Positions 1-13,629 of a DNA stretch of 64,000 bases are shown piece after piece. The notes under the pieces are model-generated. The model searched no databases and was not told the DNA's origin. It saw nothing but the letters and a program-made list of their open reading frames with translations. Origin of the DNA: Phalacrocorax aristotelis (Eukaryota > Chordata > Aves > Suliformes > Phalacrocoracidae); the NCBI RefSeq assembly GCF_949628215.1, contig NC_134285.1:25496797-25560796 (forward strand), read 5' to 3'. Within the stretch, counting starts at the first letter, position 1; every line of letters begins with the position of its first letter. The position numbers were made by a program, and so were the translations under genes.

Positions 1-3000
1 ACTTGGCTGATTTAATTTCAATCTGCAAATTTCATTTTTAGAGGTTTTCAAGGAAAGTCATGAAGTCTTGATCATCATTAGCAGAATTTGTACAGACTTT
101 CTGGGTAAGGGCTTGGCCATTTGCCTCACCTTCATGAGGCATTACAAAATATTCAACTATTAAACCAGAAATACTTCTGAGTCATTTTCATGAGCTGTAA
201 AATCTGACCCTTCCACCCGTGATGTCTCAGGCTACTCAGGGCTGGATCAAACTACTAGGAAATGCTGTTTGCTCTCTTCTGTCAACCATTTAAGAAAAAA
301 AAATAAATACTCAATTCTATGAATCCCATTTGCAGAGCAGCTAATGTGAGCTTTTTACCATGAAAACCTTTGCAATTCACTAAAAACAGTCAAGGTAAGA
401 TTTCACACGCCACCATCCACACTAGCTCCACTGCTTCTGAGTGCCCAAATGCTACGGTTGAGCTCCAACCTCCAGGCTGCTACAGGGAGGATCTCAGATG
501 CCAGATTCAGGAGATCGTCCAGCCAAAGGTGATGTCCTCAGTCACAGCTTGGTTAGGTGAACAAGTTAGCAATACAAGAAAGTAAGCAAGGGGGTCTAAA
601 TGCTAGTGCACTGACAGCTACAGATTCCTGTGTTGCAGTAGGGCATCCATCCTTTGGCCTAGAACTTCTCTCCAAGATACTATCTTGGAGACATATGTCA
701 TAGCTGATTCTCCCCAAAATAGGTGCCATTAACTGCTGCTGTGCTACATTGGGTCCATGCTGCATGGACTGGGCAGGCATCAGGTCTGCCCCGAGTCCAA
801 GTCTGGTGTTCCTGGAATTGCCCTGCCTGATCTGAGCATGCCAGGGAGAAAACCACTGTCAATCTACATCCTTATCATCCCCATTTTTGCCTTATTAAGT
901 TTGCTAGAGGTGTTTCATTAACAGTCATCAAACCAGAGGTGTTTAGCTGCTTACTCATACCCTTTATCTATGAGCTCCAACCTTTAATAGCAGTGTCATA
1001 GAACCAGAAAAATTACAGATTCTTTGCTGAGACTACAGCTTCCTCTCTTGACAGATATTATGAGATTAGCTACCAAGAACTTACACAAAGACATTCTCCA
1101 TCCACCAAAGTACCAAAAGAAAGATCTACAAAACCTGGATGTACCAGTTGATTTCAGGGCTGGTTCAATTACAGGTTCATTTTCAGGTTCAATTACATAT
1201 TAAGATGTATAAGCCATTAACTGATTTCTGTTGATTAATGAAAAATATTAATAGCTGCTAACCTGCATTTTAGGCTGTTCAAGCTCTAGTTCACCACACC
1301 TCAATAAGGCTCTAGAAAAGCAAAATCTTTGTACCTTGCTGCTTAAAACAGGATTCCATAACAAGTTCGGTTTAGCCTGTAGCCTATGACTAAGGCATTC
1401 AGGTACGATGAGTTACTCATCCACCTCTGGTGAGAAACAAAAGAATGATTTCTGGATTGCAAATTAGACATTGCACATTTACTTTAATAGAAGATACAAC
1501 ACTAATTTTAGTTTGCATATAACCAAACAACATCCTCCCCTTAAAAAAGTACCTACCTGATCATTCTGGAAGATAAGTTCTTTATAAAACACTCTCAATT
1601 TTCTCCAGAAGTGCTTTCAGAGTTCACTTCGTATCTTTTTACTTCATTTTACATTCTCTAAAGCAATTGTTTATTTTAGAGGAAAGCTCTTCTCTAATGC
1701 TTTGCCATAAAAATATACCGTTAACCTTTTAATGTTTGCTATTAACAGCTCAGTAGAGTATCGATCATACAAACGATGCTCTAAATATGGCAACTCAGGC
1801 GGAGGACAACTGTAAGAGCAAGGTTATGTCTGTTGATTTTTTTCTAATGTGTTTGGAAATGGATATACTCCAAGACAAAATTAAGGTAATCCCTTTACAA
1901 AGCTTTTTTTAGTAAGATGTTAATTGCAGTTGCAGTGTTACAGAAGTGACTCCAACCATCCTTCAGGCAGCACTGGAACACCCTCCTCAGACATGGAAGA
2001 ATGGATTTTACACCACAAAAGCTGAACCTTAAAAACACCTCTTTCAGCAGCAGGTAGGGAAAACACTTGGTCTGCTGAACCCCAGAAGTCTTCAGTGCAG
2101 ATCTAAACCCCCTTCAACATCTCTACTCTTATATACAGAAGATGGGATCTCCCTCCATTAGGAAGCTGTTAGTCACCACCCCTCTGCACACCATCGTGTT
2201 TTTAATTCAGACGCCCATTCTTGTTCCATCCCTCCCTTCAACACTTGCACTGTTGAAGCACTTTTCACACTGTATCAACACCTACCAGCCCATAAAGCCT
2301 CCCTACACCACATATTAATAGCAAATGTATTTTTCCAGCGCAGCCCTGACTTTAATTTTTTTGAGCCTGCTTCTACATCCCCTTCCTACCCACCACGTCT
2401 CCTGCCATCGCCAGTGCAAGACACACAGCCCAGCACAATTCAGTGTCCTCCTGGTTATCAAGATTTGGATCTTATCACATTTTACTCAGCTCTGCTAAAA
2501 TGAGTAGCCACTACATCTACCAGCTTGTGCTCTTAACCAGCAACTCCTCCAGGAGCGGGACTGCAGGAGACCACACAATGTGAAATGCCCTTGTTTGAAG
2601 GATTCCCAGTAGGAATTGCTATAATGCCACCACAAAGCTTGTGTATAGTGTTAAGAAGAGAAAAGAAAAATCATGCAGACAGCACAATGGTAGCTGCTAG
2701 CATAAAATAACTCATCATCGCCCTGCCTTCGCTAAATTACACTGCTCCATCCTCTTCCACCTCAAAGCCGTCTGCTTCCAGCTTTGTGCAGTTCGTTAAC
2801 AGTACAGTTAGACACAAACCACCACACTTTAGCTGCTGAATTTTCTTCCTTCGATTATATTTTTTTTAGTGATATAGATGATTTTTAAGGAAAGTCAGCC
2901 ATGGCTAATTTAATAATACATATACCTAACATGCCATGTACTAAGGTAGCAATTTACTACCTACTAGGGTGTCTTTCAGAGCCCCTCCCTGCCGAAGCCC

Positions 3001-6000
3001 TAACATAACATGATAATGAACACGTAAATTAGTAATTATGCTCTCAGAAAGATGTTGGGTCATTTCGATCTTCCTTGCGTGGGTCACAAAAACCCTCCTT
3101 TTGTAGCTGTCAAAGCACAGATATTTTCACCACTTCAGTGAACCCCTGGAACAGCCATGGGTCACTCAATGCAATGAAGTTCATGAAAGAACTGAAGCAC
3201 GGTATTATTTTTAGCAACAAAAGCAGAATTATGAAGTGTTTTAAAGAGTTGTATGATACCGAACACATCCTCTAGAAAGGATGAATGCACCCTACCAAGA
3301 AGCAGAACTGTGTGGCTTAAAGACAGCATTACTTACTACATTTAACCACTTCCAGCTAATGATTTTAGAAGTCTGGGGTTTCACACTTATTCCCAGTATC
3401 TCACACAGAGGTCTTAAATTAGGAGACAGCACACAGACCCTGCAACATACGTGCTCCCCGGCAGTATACTGCTGATGGTATCAAGACACACCTCAGCCTT
3501 TATTCTGAGTTTCCTTGTTGCATTTCAGAGATGTTTTTGTGGTTTAATGAACCGAAACTAGACTCTGCTTCACTCTGTGCTTTGAGAACAGTTCAGGCTC
3601 CTGGTGCCATTTCAAGAGATCGCCTGGCTACAGAATACAGCCTGCTTACATGGTTCATTTGTTTCAAGAGCCCCAACTTCAGCAGTTCACTAATGAGGTG
3701 CAAATTTTGCAAACTCACTTCTGTTATACCACAACTTAAGCAAAAAATCTACTATAAAAGTTTACCTCAAGGCAATTGATGGAGGAATAAAGGCACTACG
3801 CTACTCTCCATCTCCCTGCTGTGCAGCACCAGAGCTGCTCAAGGCTCTTCCACCTGTACAACTCATCACTCCAGGCTACCCTTCAGGAAACATTTTATTT
3901 AAGCATCAGCTAAGGACTAAAAATGACCACAGGCTGAACACTACTGCATGGAACAGGCTATGGAGAGCCAGCAATGATAATCTGATTTCTCGAACGGGAT
4001 AAAGAGATCATCTTACCTGTAAACAGTGCCTGCTACACAAGTAGTCAGGCACCTTTTTGAATCCCTTAAGTATCTTATTTCTTAAATCTTCTTGTACAGG
4101 CAGGTTCAGCTAACCAGACTTCAGGTTTTAAGGTTGAACTTTGACTAATAGGCTCAAGTGTCTGAGTGTGATTCTTTCTAAACCAGTAACTCTTAATTGA
4201 CATAATCAAGTCCAGTACCCAGCCTGTTCTCCCTCAAGCATTTCACATTTGCTCTGCTGTTTACAAATGACAGTCATTACACTGAAACACTGCAAGCATA
4301 GGGCATTAAAATTCAACACCTAGAAATTCTCTAAGAAACCCACTGAAGGAATAAAATAGTCATAGCAAGCTGGCATACACAAAGTAAGGTTTAGACATGG
4401 CGCCATTACAAGCCACACTCTTGCTGGCTGTGACTCTGGTACTCTCCCAGAGTACAGAAGCAACTTGAACTCTCATCCAATGAAGTCTAGAAACTCATCT
4501 CTAAAGGGAACAGTTTTGCAATCTCAGCATTTCACCTCACCCCCTCCCTTTGCCAGGTTCCCCAGGATGTGCCACGCTTCAAAGGAGCCTGTGACACCTT
4601 GGAGGGATGTCCCGTCCCTTCTTGTAAGGTGATGCTTATGCAGGAGCTCTGGGACCTCAGTCACAGGGTACAAATCACTTCCCTTTTCTCTGCATAAGCA
4701 AATCTAGGCTTGCACAAACAGGACCCCAGGACTGGCCCACACAAATGCACGCAGCTTAACTCACTTTGAGGTAACACTTCCCCTGCCATTTTAGATGAAG
4801 TAACACGAGTTTTAAAAAGGCAGATGGGAAAAGGATCCCAAGACCATACTATTTTGGACGCAAGTATGTCGGGGGTGTGTATGTATTTGTGGAAGAAATA
4901 AAAAACTCCTTATAAAATCTGTAAAAATAAAAAGCCTTAAGAAAAACGCTTGCATCTTCTTACTCAAGTGGTCCAGAAGAATCAACAGATGAGAAAATGT
5001 AAAACGTATGTAAGAAAGGTACAAAGTATGGCCTTTTTAGTTGAAGTCAGTTTTAAAAAAACCCACACCTATCCTCAAGTTTTAACCCAGTCTTCCTACA
5101 AAGAACACTGTTACTGCTTTTACAGATGGATATTTGACATTTAAAAATGCTAAAAACCTTGCTTCTCACCACTTGTTTGGATGTGGCACACCTTTGACCA
5201 GAGGAAACTAGAAAAAAAATGCGTGATAGAAGTCGTAAACCTGGCATGCTTGCATATCAGCACTAAGCTGTCCAAGATGCATTAACAGATTCTTAAAAAC
5301 GCTTCTCAAACACCTTACTGTCTGCAAAGCCACAAATAAGCACTTATTTATCTCAACCTACAGGTAACTCACAATAATACCCAGACAAACACTCTGAATT
5401 GCAGTTGTTTGCAGTCCTAACTCAAGGAGTCTCTGAAAGTATGCACATATGCAGAGCTGGAAATGGAAAACACTAGGACAAGCAAAAAAGAAAGTGAATA
5501 TAAGAAGAAAACAATTATTCAGCATATTTCTTAAAGCAGCACTTCTATTCAGATGCAGCTCCATCTACAGAAAGGCAAATCCCCGCCGAGTTTTCAACTG
5601 CACTGACACATCCCAACTGCTCATTTTCCAGGTGGTTCTCCAACATCCACTTCTGCCTGGCAGGATTAAGCCCATTAGCTTGGGGAAAAACTCCCAACAC
5701 CAGACCACGCAAAGTGACATCAGTGCAAGGTTTATAGTAAACTCGGGAGAAGACTTATACCTTACCCAACATATTACACTGGCCAGACCTGATTTCCAGG
5801 GAGGTATGATTACAATATACAAAAATACAATATAAGACCCTCATCCCCATCAAAGAGGAGAAAAGAAGACTGATGTTGCAATTTTACTTACTGGCAAGAC
5901 CATTAAAACTTGTTTTGGGCATTTAAAAGTGTATAATGAAGCTATCAGGGACAACACCATGGGAATAACTCTGCAAGACCATTTCTTTTTTAATTGTAAA

Positions 6001-9000
6001 TGTTTCCAAAGGACAGCACATGCAGGAAGAACATCGAGTCCACTTAAAGAAAAAACAAGATGTTGGTATCTGCAATGCTTCTGCACTTTGGAATATTTCA
6101 CAACAGCAGCCTGCTTCTCACCCTTGCATCTCCTGCAGCTCTGGGGCAACCGTCTGGGAAAGGCTATCCTCCCTGGGACCAGGGGGCTCTGACAGGCTGA
6201 CACAGGGCTATCCCTCCCCGGGACCGGGGGGCTCTGATGGCCTGACACACAATTAGACTTTGGTCAACACGACCTGACCCACTTCATCACGCACCAGCAG
6301 GAAACAAGAAAAAGCAGCTGAAACTCTGCTGCAAGCTGCTGCAAAGCAGACTTTTCCTCCTCCGCCTTTCCCCACCACAACCTATTTCTCCTGGTCTCCA
6401 GGGTTGCTGGCAGGAGCAGAAGAGCAGCTGGTGCAGCCCTTGGACACGGATGGAAGCAGGAACAGCCTTGCTGCTGAGCACCCACCTCACACTTGCACAG
6501 AGATTACAACTATGGATCGCATCATCCTCCTCCTTTTTTTTTCCCCTCTATGTTTGCAAAAAGCAAGCCAAGGAACTGTAGAAAATTTAGGCCTCTCTCC
6601 AGAAGCAAAGGAAATGGGCAATGGTATGGGGTGGGGAGAGGGGGGAGACGACAAAAATCTAACCACTACAGAGCAGCTCTCTACTGTATCCCTTCCAGAC
6701 CTTGACTTTAAACACTGTTCTTTGACACCAGCTACTACTCCAGGAAAACAACCACTGAGACAAACTTCAGTGGAAGAAACTGCCCTCAATCCCAAAGAAA
6801 AGAACTAGCGGTATTGCAATGCAGAAGAAATCTGTTCTGTTTTTACGCATTGAAGTAGGAGAGAATCAACCAAGCAGAACACAGATTTTTCAGCAAGATA
6901 AACATGCCACTCTTTCCTCTAGAAGGCTGCATCCCCTGCCTTTATTGCTGACTTTGGCATCCTGACAAGCCAGTATACAAAACAGATGAGTACGCTCCTG
7001 TCTCAAAAGCAGGAACAAAAAGAAATCATGACAATCCCTCTTGGGAAGAAATTCACGGTGCAATTAAAGCCGTAATACAATATTAAGTCAAACTGCTAAA
7101 AATACACACACACTTGCAGACTCAGCCACAAACTAGGAGATGCTGAAACAAATAAAAGATAATTTGGGACATGAATGCAAGGAGCTGGGAAAAGGTAAAA
7201 CAAATGTAATTCTGGGCATGATCCCCATAGGAGAGGGATCAGGGAAGATTGGGGGGCAGAAATCAGGGCATTTGTGAAGTTGCTAAAAGAGCCTGAAACA
7301 CTTCAGGTAGAGTGACAGTTTCCTATCCTGATTTAAATAGAAAACAAGACACTAGATAAAGAAAGCAGTAAAAGGACATAAGGATGTGTGTGTAGGGGGT
7401 ACGGGTGGAGAAAGGTTATTTCACTGCAGAAACACCTTCTACAAACGTGAGGTGCTGCTGAGCCCAGGCTCAGACAAGCCACACCTTCCAGAGGACCCAG
7501 GTTCCTCAAGAAACCTCAGAGGCTGCCTGGATGAGTCAGCAACATCTTGAAATGTCACAATCAGCAGGGGGAAAAGCCAATTGCTATGCACTTTACCTCT
7601 AATAAATGGTATTCTGGGCATTTTATTTTGAAAACATTTTTTTTTATCCAGAAGCAGAATATTGCCATGTTAACACCTGGGATGCAGCAGTGACCCAAAT
7701 ACAAATATAGTTACTAACAGGAAATATCTGCTGACCGATAAAGGATAATGATTTGTAAGGATCTTAGGACACATTATTCTACCAAGCAGGTATCAGTCTA
7801 CACACTTTAAAGTTTTTTTATTATTATTATTTTGCATATATCAGCATCCTTTAAGAAATGTAATAATAGCAGCTCCTTCTCCCTGATCTAAATGGCAACA
7901 CCTAATAATGTGCATTAAAATAACCAGACTCCTCTGTGCTTTTAGGCACCTGCACTCTGAGCAATCTTTTTGCAGCACCAAACCCCACTGCATGAACTTA
8001 GCAATACATACCAGATTTTAATGCTTTTCTACTAAAATAATCCCAACAACCAATATCAGCTGATTGCCATGATCACCGTCTAGCAGAAAGAGGCCTTTAG
8101 AGCTAGTTTCATAAACCTTGAAGCTCAACGATTTTGTCTTAATAGCTGTCTGTCAGGAGACAGTGCAGCCTACATTTAGCTGTTTGGGTCTTTGAAATAT
8201 GGCACACAGACTTTAGTTATAGATCCTGAAATGTAGTATGTATAAACATTCCGCTAAATTATTTATTTTCTTCAGAGAAAAAGCTTTCATTCTGGGAGAA
8301 GCATCCTTAACAGCCACACCTGAGATCAGCTTTCCTGCTACAAACTCGGTTCTAATTCCCCTTTCTTCTAACTTCACCAAAAGCGACGCACAGGTTCAGC
8401 CTTCAGACAGGGCCAGCACAGACAGACGCTACTGCTGGGGCAGTCACACCAGGCAGAGCTGCCCACCCAGCCAGGCGCTGCACCATGCTGTGCTCTGCAG
8501 CTACGCAGGCTTTGAGCAGAACTAGTAAATATATGACACAGTTCACCAGCATGAAGTGTCAGGCCCCTTTTCTTGATTTAATAAAGCCGGGATAATACCG
8601 GGGCACAGAAAGTTACGACATTATTTGAAGGCCAAAAACGGAAGCCAGATGTTGGAGCCGAGGCTAGAACTTCAAAGTTCCTATTCTCTTGTTTCTCTAC
8701 TCAGAAGAGCAAGTCAGAATGGTTTTTAAAAGGGTTTACTTTTATTTTTAAACTATGTACTTTAAGAAGAAATACAGAAAGCTGACAGAACTTCACACTA
8801 CTACAACAGAGCAGTCTAGTTTTGATGCTGCACATCAGCCAGCAGCATCAGAGCAGGCGCTGCCTGGGGGCGGGTATGATACGCTCCAGCTCCCTCTTGG
8901 TCTCAAAAACCTCCAGTCAAGCAGAGGCCACTTCACCATGCGCAAGCGCTTCCTGCCTGCCACAGCACAGGCAGTATGCTCAGTGACAGCAAGCTTTACA

Positions 9001-9360
9001 ATCTTTTCCGTCTCTTGTTGTAGGAAGACATCCCCACAACTCTCCTGCTTCAGGACCAGGCAGCAGCAGCCCAAACAGGATTTAAGCGTCTCTGGTGCAA
9101 CGGGACAGCCAGGCAGAGGGTTTTTGCAAAAGCAAGAAGCTGCTTCTGCCTCCTGCCACAACGATGTCCTCAGCCACCTGCACAGTGGACATCAGGAGTG
9201 GGCCACAAACACAGGCTAGTTCACAGCCCACAGATTCAATCCAGCTTTAGGGTCACCAGCTCAGCTACACTGACATACATATTAAACGTGAGCTATTTCA
9301 GTAATTCAGCAGCAAGCTCCTTGGTAACCAAGGGTGCCAGAATAACCTATGGCTCACCAG
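1..9360. other. Non-coding DNA, probable long first intron of a minus-strand gene
   Basis: No exon could be supported on either strand. Open frames are short, lack flanking splice signals and show no recognisable protein. The stretch is AT-richer than the following 25 kb, with poly-A/T runs and short simple repeats such as the CA run near 7104. It lies downstream, on the minus strand, of the splice donor at 13844-13849, so it is read as intron 1 of the gene starting at the 13.6-14.7 kb CpG island. I looked for the N-terminal exons expected for exportin-6 and did not see them. Very short exons could be missed by eye. Confidence 0.5.
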
Positions 9361-9364
9361 CAAT

Positions 9365-10560
9365 ATAGAATCACAGGTTGGAAGGGACCTCAGGGATCCT
9401 CTAGTCCAACCTTTCTAGGAAGAGCACAGTCTAGACAAGATGGCCCAGCACCCTGTGCAGCAGAATCTTGAGTTTCCAACATGGCAGAGTCAACCACTTC
9501 CCTGGGGAGGTTATTCCAATGGTGACTGTCCTCACTGTGAAAAATTTCCCTTTCCTGTCCAATCGGAAAAGCAACTTGTGTCCATTCCCCCTTGTCCTAT
9601 CCAAGTGACTCTGTGTAAAAAGGGAGTCTCCGTCTTCTTTGTAGCTACCCCTTAAGTACTGGTACATGGTGATGAGATCCCCTCTGAGCCTCCTTTTCTC
9701 AAGGCTGAACAACCCCAGTTCTCCCAGCCTATCCTCATATGGCAGCTTCCCAGTCCTTTGTTCACCTTGGTGGCCCTTCTCTGGACCCCTTCCAGCCTGT
9801 CTACATTTTTTTTTTATAGTGGGGACCAGAACTGTACACAGTACTCCAGGTGTGGCCTGACAAGCGCTGAGTAGAACGGGGTAATGACTTCTTTATCTCT
9901 GCTGGTGATGCCCTTTTTGATGCAACCCAGCATCCTATTGGGCTTTTTGGCCGCAGCAGCACACTGTTTGCTCATGTTGAGCTTCCTGTCCACCAGGACC
10001 TCCAGGTCCATTTTGACAGAGCTGCTCTCCAGCCAGGTGGATCCCAGTCTGTGCTGCACTCCTGGATTATGTTTTCCCAGGTGCAAGACATCAGACTTCC
10101 CCTTGTTGAACTTCATAAGGTTCTTGCTGGCCCCCTCTTCCAGCCTATCCAGATCTTGCTGCTGACCAGCTCTCCCTTCTGGGAGTGTCTACTTCCCCAC
10201 TCAGCTTGGTGTCATCAGCAAACTTCATCAGGCTACACTTGATCCCAATATCCAGACCACTTAAAGATGTTTAATAATATCGGGCCCAATATCAATCCCT
10301 GGGGGACCCCACTTGTGACAGGCTGCCACTTTGAAAAAGAGCTATTTACCACCACCCTCTGGGTGCGGCCTGCCAGCCAGTTCCCCACCCACTGCACAGA
10401 GCACTTGCCTAGGCCATAACACATTAATTTCTCCAGGAGGAAGCTGTGGGGGACTGTATCAAAGGCCTTGGAGAAGTCCCGGTAGACAGTGTCCACTGCC
10501 CGCCCCATGTCAACCACACAGGTCACTAAGTACCTGGCTAGATATGTTGCAGTCCAGAGA
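9365..10560 (-). mobile_element. CR1 non-LTR retrotransposon, 5'-truncated and decayed
   Basis: This is a chicken-repeat-1 LINE in minus orientation. Its 3' end is at about 9365, where the plus strand carries the usual CR1 end (AATCACAGGTTGGAAGGGAC). Reading the minus strand from 10560 down, reverse-transcriptase blocks follow in order: [10 protein letters not shown] near 10460, SGVPQG near 10310, the catalytic FADD box near 10208-10228 in a shifted frame, then the conserved C-terminal blocks [10 protein letters not shown] (about 9890) and [11 protein letters not shown] (about 9690). These sit in at least three reading frames with stops between them, so the copy is dead. Endonuclease, ORF1 and the first half of the reverse transcriptase are missing, as is normal for 5'-truncated CR1 copies. 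No clear target-site duplication was seen. Confidence 0.95.
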
Positions 10561-10564
10561 CATA

Positions 10565-13500
10565 CTTTATTCCTTAGCAAACAGAAGGCTTAAACCATTG
10601 TCAGGTCTCCAAAGGAAGCTTTAAGCACAAGAAAATGACAGCACTTACTGCTAAAAAAAGTTTAAAAAATTGGAGGGTGATAATATGGGTTATAAAAGAA
10701 AATCTAGGAAGCTGCTGTGGAAAACTTAGAAAGATCCAAGCTACACACACCCGCTGCCTACTTCCATTTTTGCAAGCTATATTTGCTTCATGCAGAACAG
10801 GGACAGAAGCTTCTTTGGATCTGCTGCTGCTACTTCTATTGTCTGCTTCCCACTTTGCTACATGTTTTGAGGCCTACTGATAATATGAAAGAAGAGTGAC
10901 TTGTTTTGTAACTCAAGCCAACATGTTTGAGAAGCCTGTTTGCCATTCTGACTGAAGGGTTGACTTCGCCTTTAAATCTGCTACCTAACACAACAGCATT
11001 TCCTAGAAGTAGTCCCTTTTCCTAAGCTGTTCTTCTAGTTGCTGGCAGGATACAAATCCCAGATGATCAAAGAATCCATTTGCTAGGAGGTAATCACCTG
11101 TCTTCCAACATCACATGGGAGTTACCAATGCACTTGCCAGGTGACTGATATGGCTCAGGAGATCATAAATGAGCTCTGATGGCTTCAAAGGTGGCTCATG
11201 CTTGCTAGTGGAAGCAGAAATAAGGTGAAAGAATGAGTGATGAGACAAATGCATAGCTTATTTGGATGCAAAATGCAAATGCATTCAAGGACTAGCTCTA
11301 CAAACAGTATTTATTTTGAAGCTGTTCACTAAAATCATCTAGAAGGATCCCTAAAGTTGGCTAGGAAACAATATTAATACTTTCTGCTCTACTTTAGTAG
11401 AGAAAAGCTTGAAGAGTGTTTAGAGGTTAACTTGACTCCACAGAAGTCCGCTTGAGCAGCAGATTTTGCAAGAGCATTTTACAATACTCTGTTTTCTTTA
11501 CAAAGATATCACGACATCATCAACATTGACACATCTTTTTCACCGAAAACCACAAACTGGGTGCTGTATGAGAAGTATTTTGCAGACATGCAGCATGCAC
11601 CGATAGTCTGACATGCCACAAGCATGTACTACCACACATGATACGACAACCAGAAACTTTGACAGAGTAGGGCTGCTCCTTACGAATGCCTCAGCAAGCA
11701 GAAGAGTGATTCAAGCTTCCTGTGTAACTAAATAGCTTTTTAATGATGGCTTAAGATCTCTGAGCCATTAGCACCATCTCAGCACACATAACTGGCACCT
11801 GTTCTATGACGCATAATGTGCTCAGAAACTGTTCAAATCACTGGTTTCCCCTCCTGCCTTGCTGGGTGCTCTGACTTTACAACTTGCTGTTTCCAATATT
11901 CCTTCCCAGTTAATCAAGCTCTAACTCATTATAGCTCCCATTGCTTACTCTTCCATATCAACCCAATTCAACTTCAACTAAAAATCTGCTTCCATGAGTC
12001 TGTATTTCTGACAGCAGAGTTTAATTATGTTCTATTTGCCCCCAGTATGCCTTACAGCATCTCATCTTCACACTTTCCCACCGTTTCCAGGAAGGAGGGT
12101 ACACTAGCCGCAGAACATGCCCATCTGTAAGCTCCAAGGTAATGGGAACATAAGGAAAATCTTGCACAGTAATCATATGCTGAATTACAACAGTAAATTC
12201 TGCGGTATAGCCCAAAGATGGCTTCTCAACTTCCAAAGCCAGTACTCTGTTTGTAGCTGAACTAAATATTGGATGTTCAAGGAAAAAAAGAAAACAAGGC
12301 ATAATTCAGGAGGCTAAATGTTCATTTCTGCATGAAAGCAAGGGAAAAACCAAGAAGCCCTTCAGCCACATGCAATTATTAGAGTGTTGTGCTTCAGAGT
12401 GCGCACTAACCTCTTTCCACACGCAAAGCTACAGTTTGTTAGATACAACTGACCTACTGAATTATCTGAACTTAACCACAGTATTTATTCATGTCTGTGA
12501 ACCAGGGGTATTCACTAAAAAGAATCCACCTCAAAAATATCACCCTTTGTTCCAGCTTCAGCTGAAGCTAAATTCAGAAAGGCCGGTGACATTTGGCAGA
12601 CGAGTCAGCAGTCCATCCTGAGCAGGCAAGTACATGTCTGACTGATCAAGGTGCATGCAGACCCAGCGGTACCAGGCTGTACTTGTATTTATTGGGGAGA
12701 TGATCATATTCCACCCCCGCAGACGCTGTATGGAGTAGCAAAGCTTCTCAAAGGGACTAATGAAATTCAACTTAAATAGGCTCCAGAGAGCAAGGTTTCA
12801 ATAAACTAGCAATAGATGGTACCAGGAACACAGCAAACAACATGCAGATGTGACTATTTTGGCTCTTGGGTGAAGAAATTCACAACTGCAAACCAAAGTC
12901 CCAATTTCCTGAAGGGGTGCAAGGCCTTAGCCTAATTTATCTAAGACAGCTTAAGCTAGAACGTGGTTGAAAACTAGATCAGTAACTACTGCTTTTGCCC
13001 AGTGGGACTCTCTGGGTGAGACGGGGCAGGAGACAGTTTTCCGTGAGCAGATCCAGGGCTGCTGAACACATCTCCTTACTGATCAACTACAAAGTACATG
13101 CTTGTGGCTTTCCTTTATCAATCCAGCAAATTTGGGATGTAATGTTTCCCTGCAGGTAAAACAAGGCAAAAATAGGAACAGCAGCTGTTACTTAGCATAC
13201 TGCTGCCGGTGCTCAGTATGGTGACAGTGAGCAACATCACGATCCCCTGAAGACAGGTTTCCACCTACCAGCCCTGCAAGCCTGACTGCGTGCACCCAAT
13301 GGACTGAAGATGTCTCCTCTTGCTTGTTATCAAAAGAAAAAAAGATTGTGCAAATCAAAGCATGCTATATCTCAGCTCCCCATCTCTCGGTAGGATTGTA
13401 CATAGCTGCGACTGCCACTGCTGGAAGGCAGCTGAAGACCAGTATCTATGGCAAAATTAAATAATACTCTGCATGGAAAGGAACCCGGGTCATCTCTGCA

Positions 13501-13625
13501 GCTTCTCCAAGGCTAAACCGGAGGCAAAGCAGGCATGCTCACGGCTGGAATTGGAAATAAACCGGGACTCTCAGCACCCCCTGGCACTAATGCTCCCAGG
13601 CTGAATTTCTGCCTCCACATCTTGT
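10565..13625. other. Non-coding intronic DNA between CR1 and CpG island
   Basis: No supported exon, RNA gene or repeat family was recognised here. Short open frames on both strands have no convincing splice flanks or protein similarity. The segment is probably the promoter-proximal part of intron 1 of the minus-strand gene that starts at the adjacent CpG island. Confidence 0.4.
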
Positions 13626-13629
13626 TAAA

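Noticed and set aside
5850-6248. 132-codon minus-strand frame with a nearby CTTAC
   Set aside because: No recognisable domain, opposing frames on the plus strand, and no convincing acceptor.
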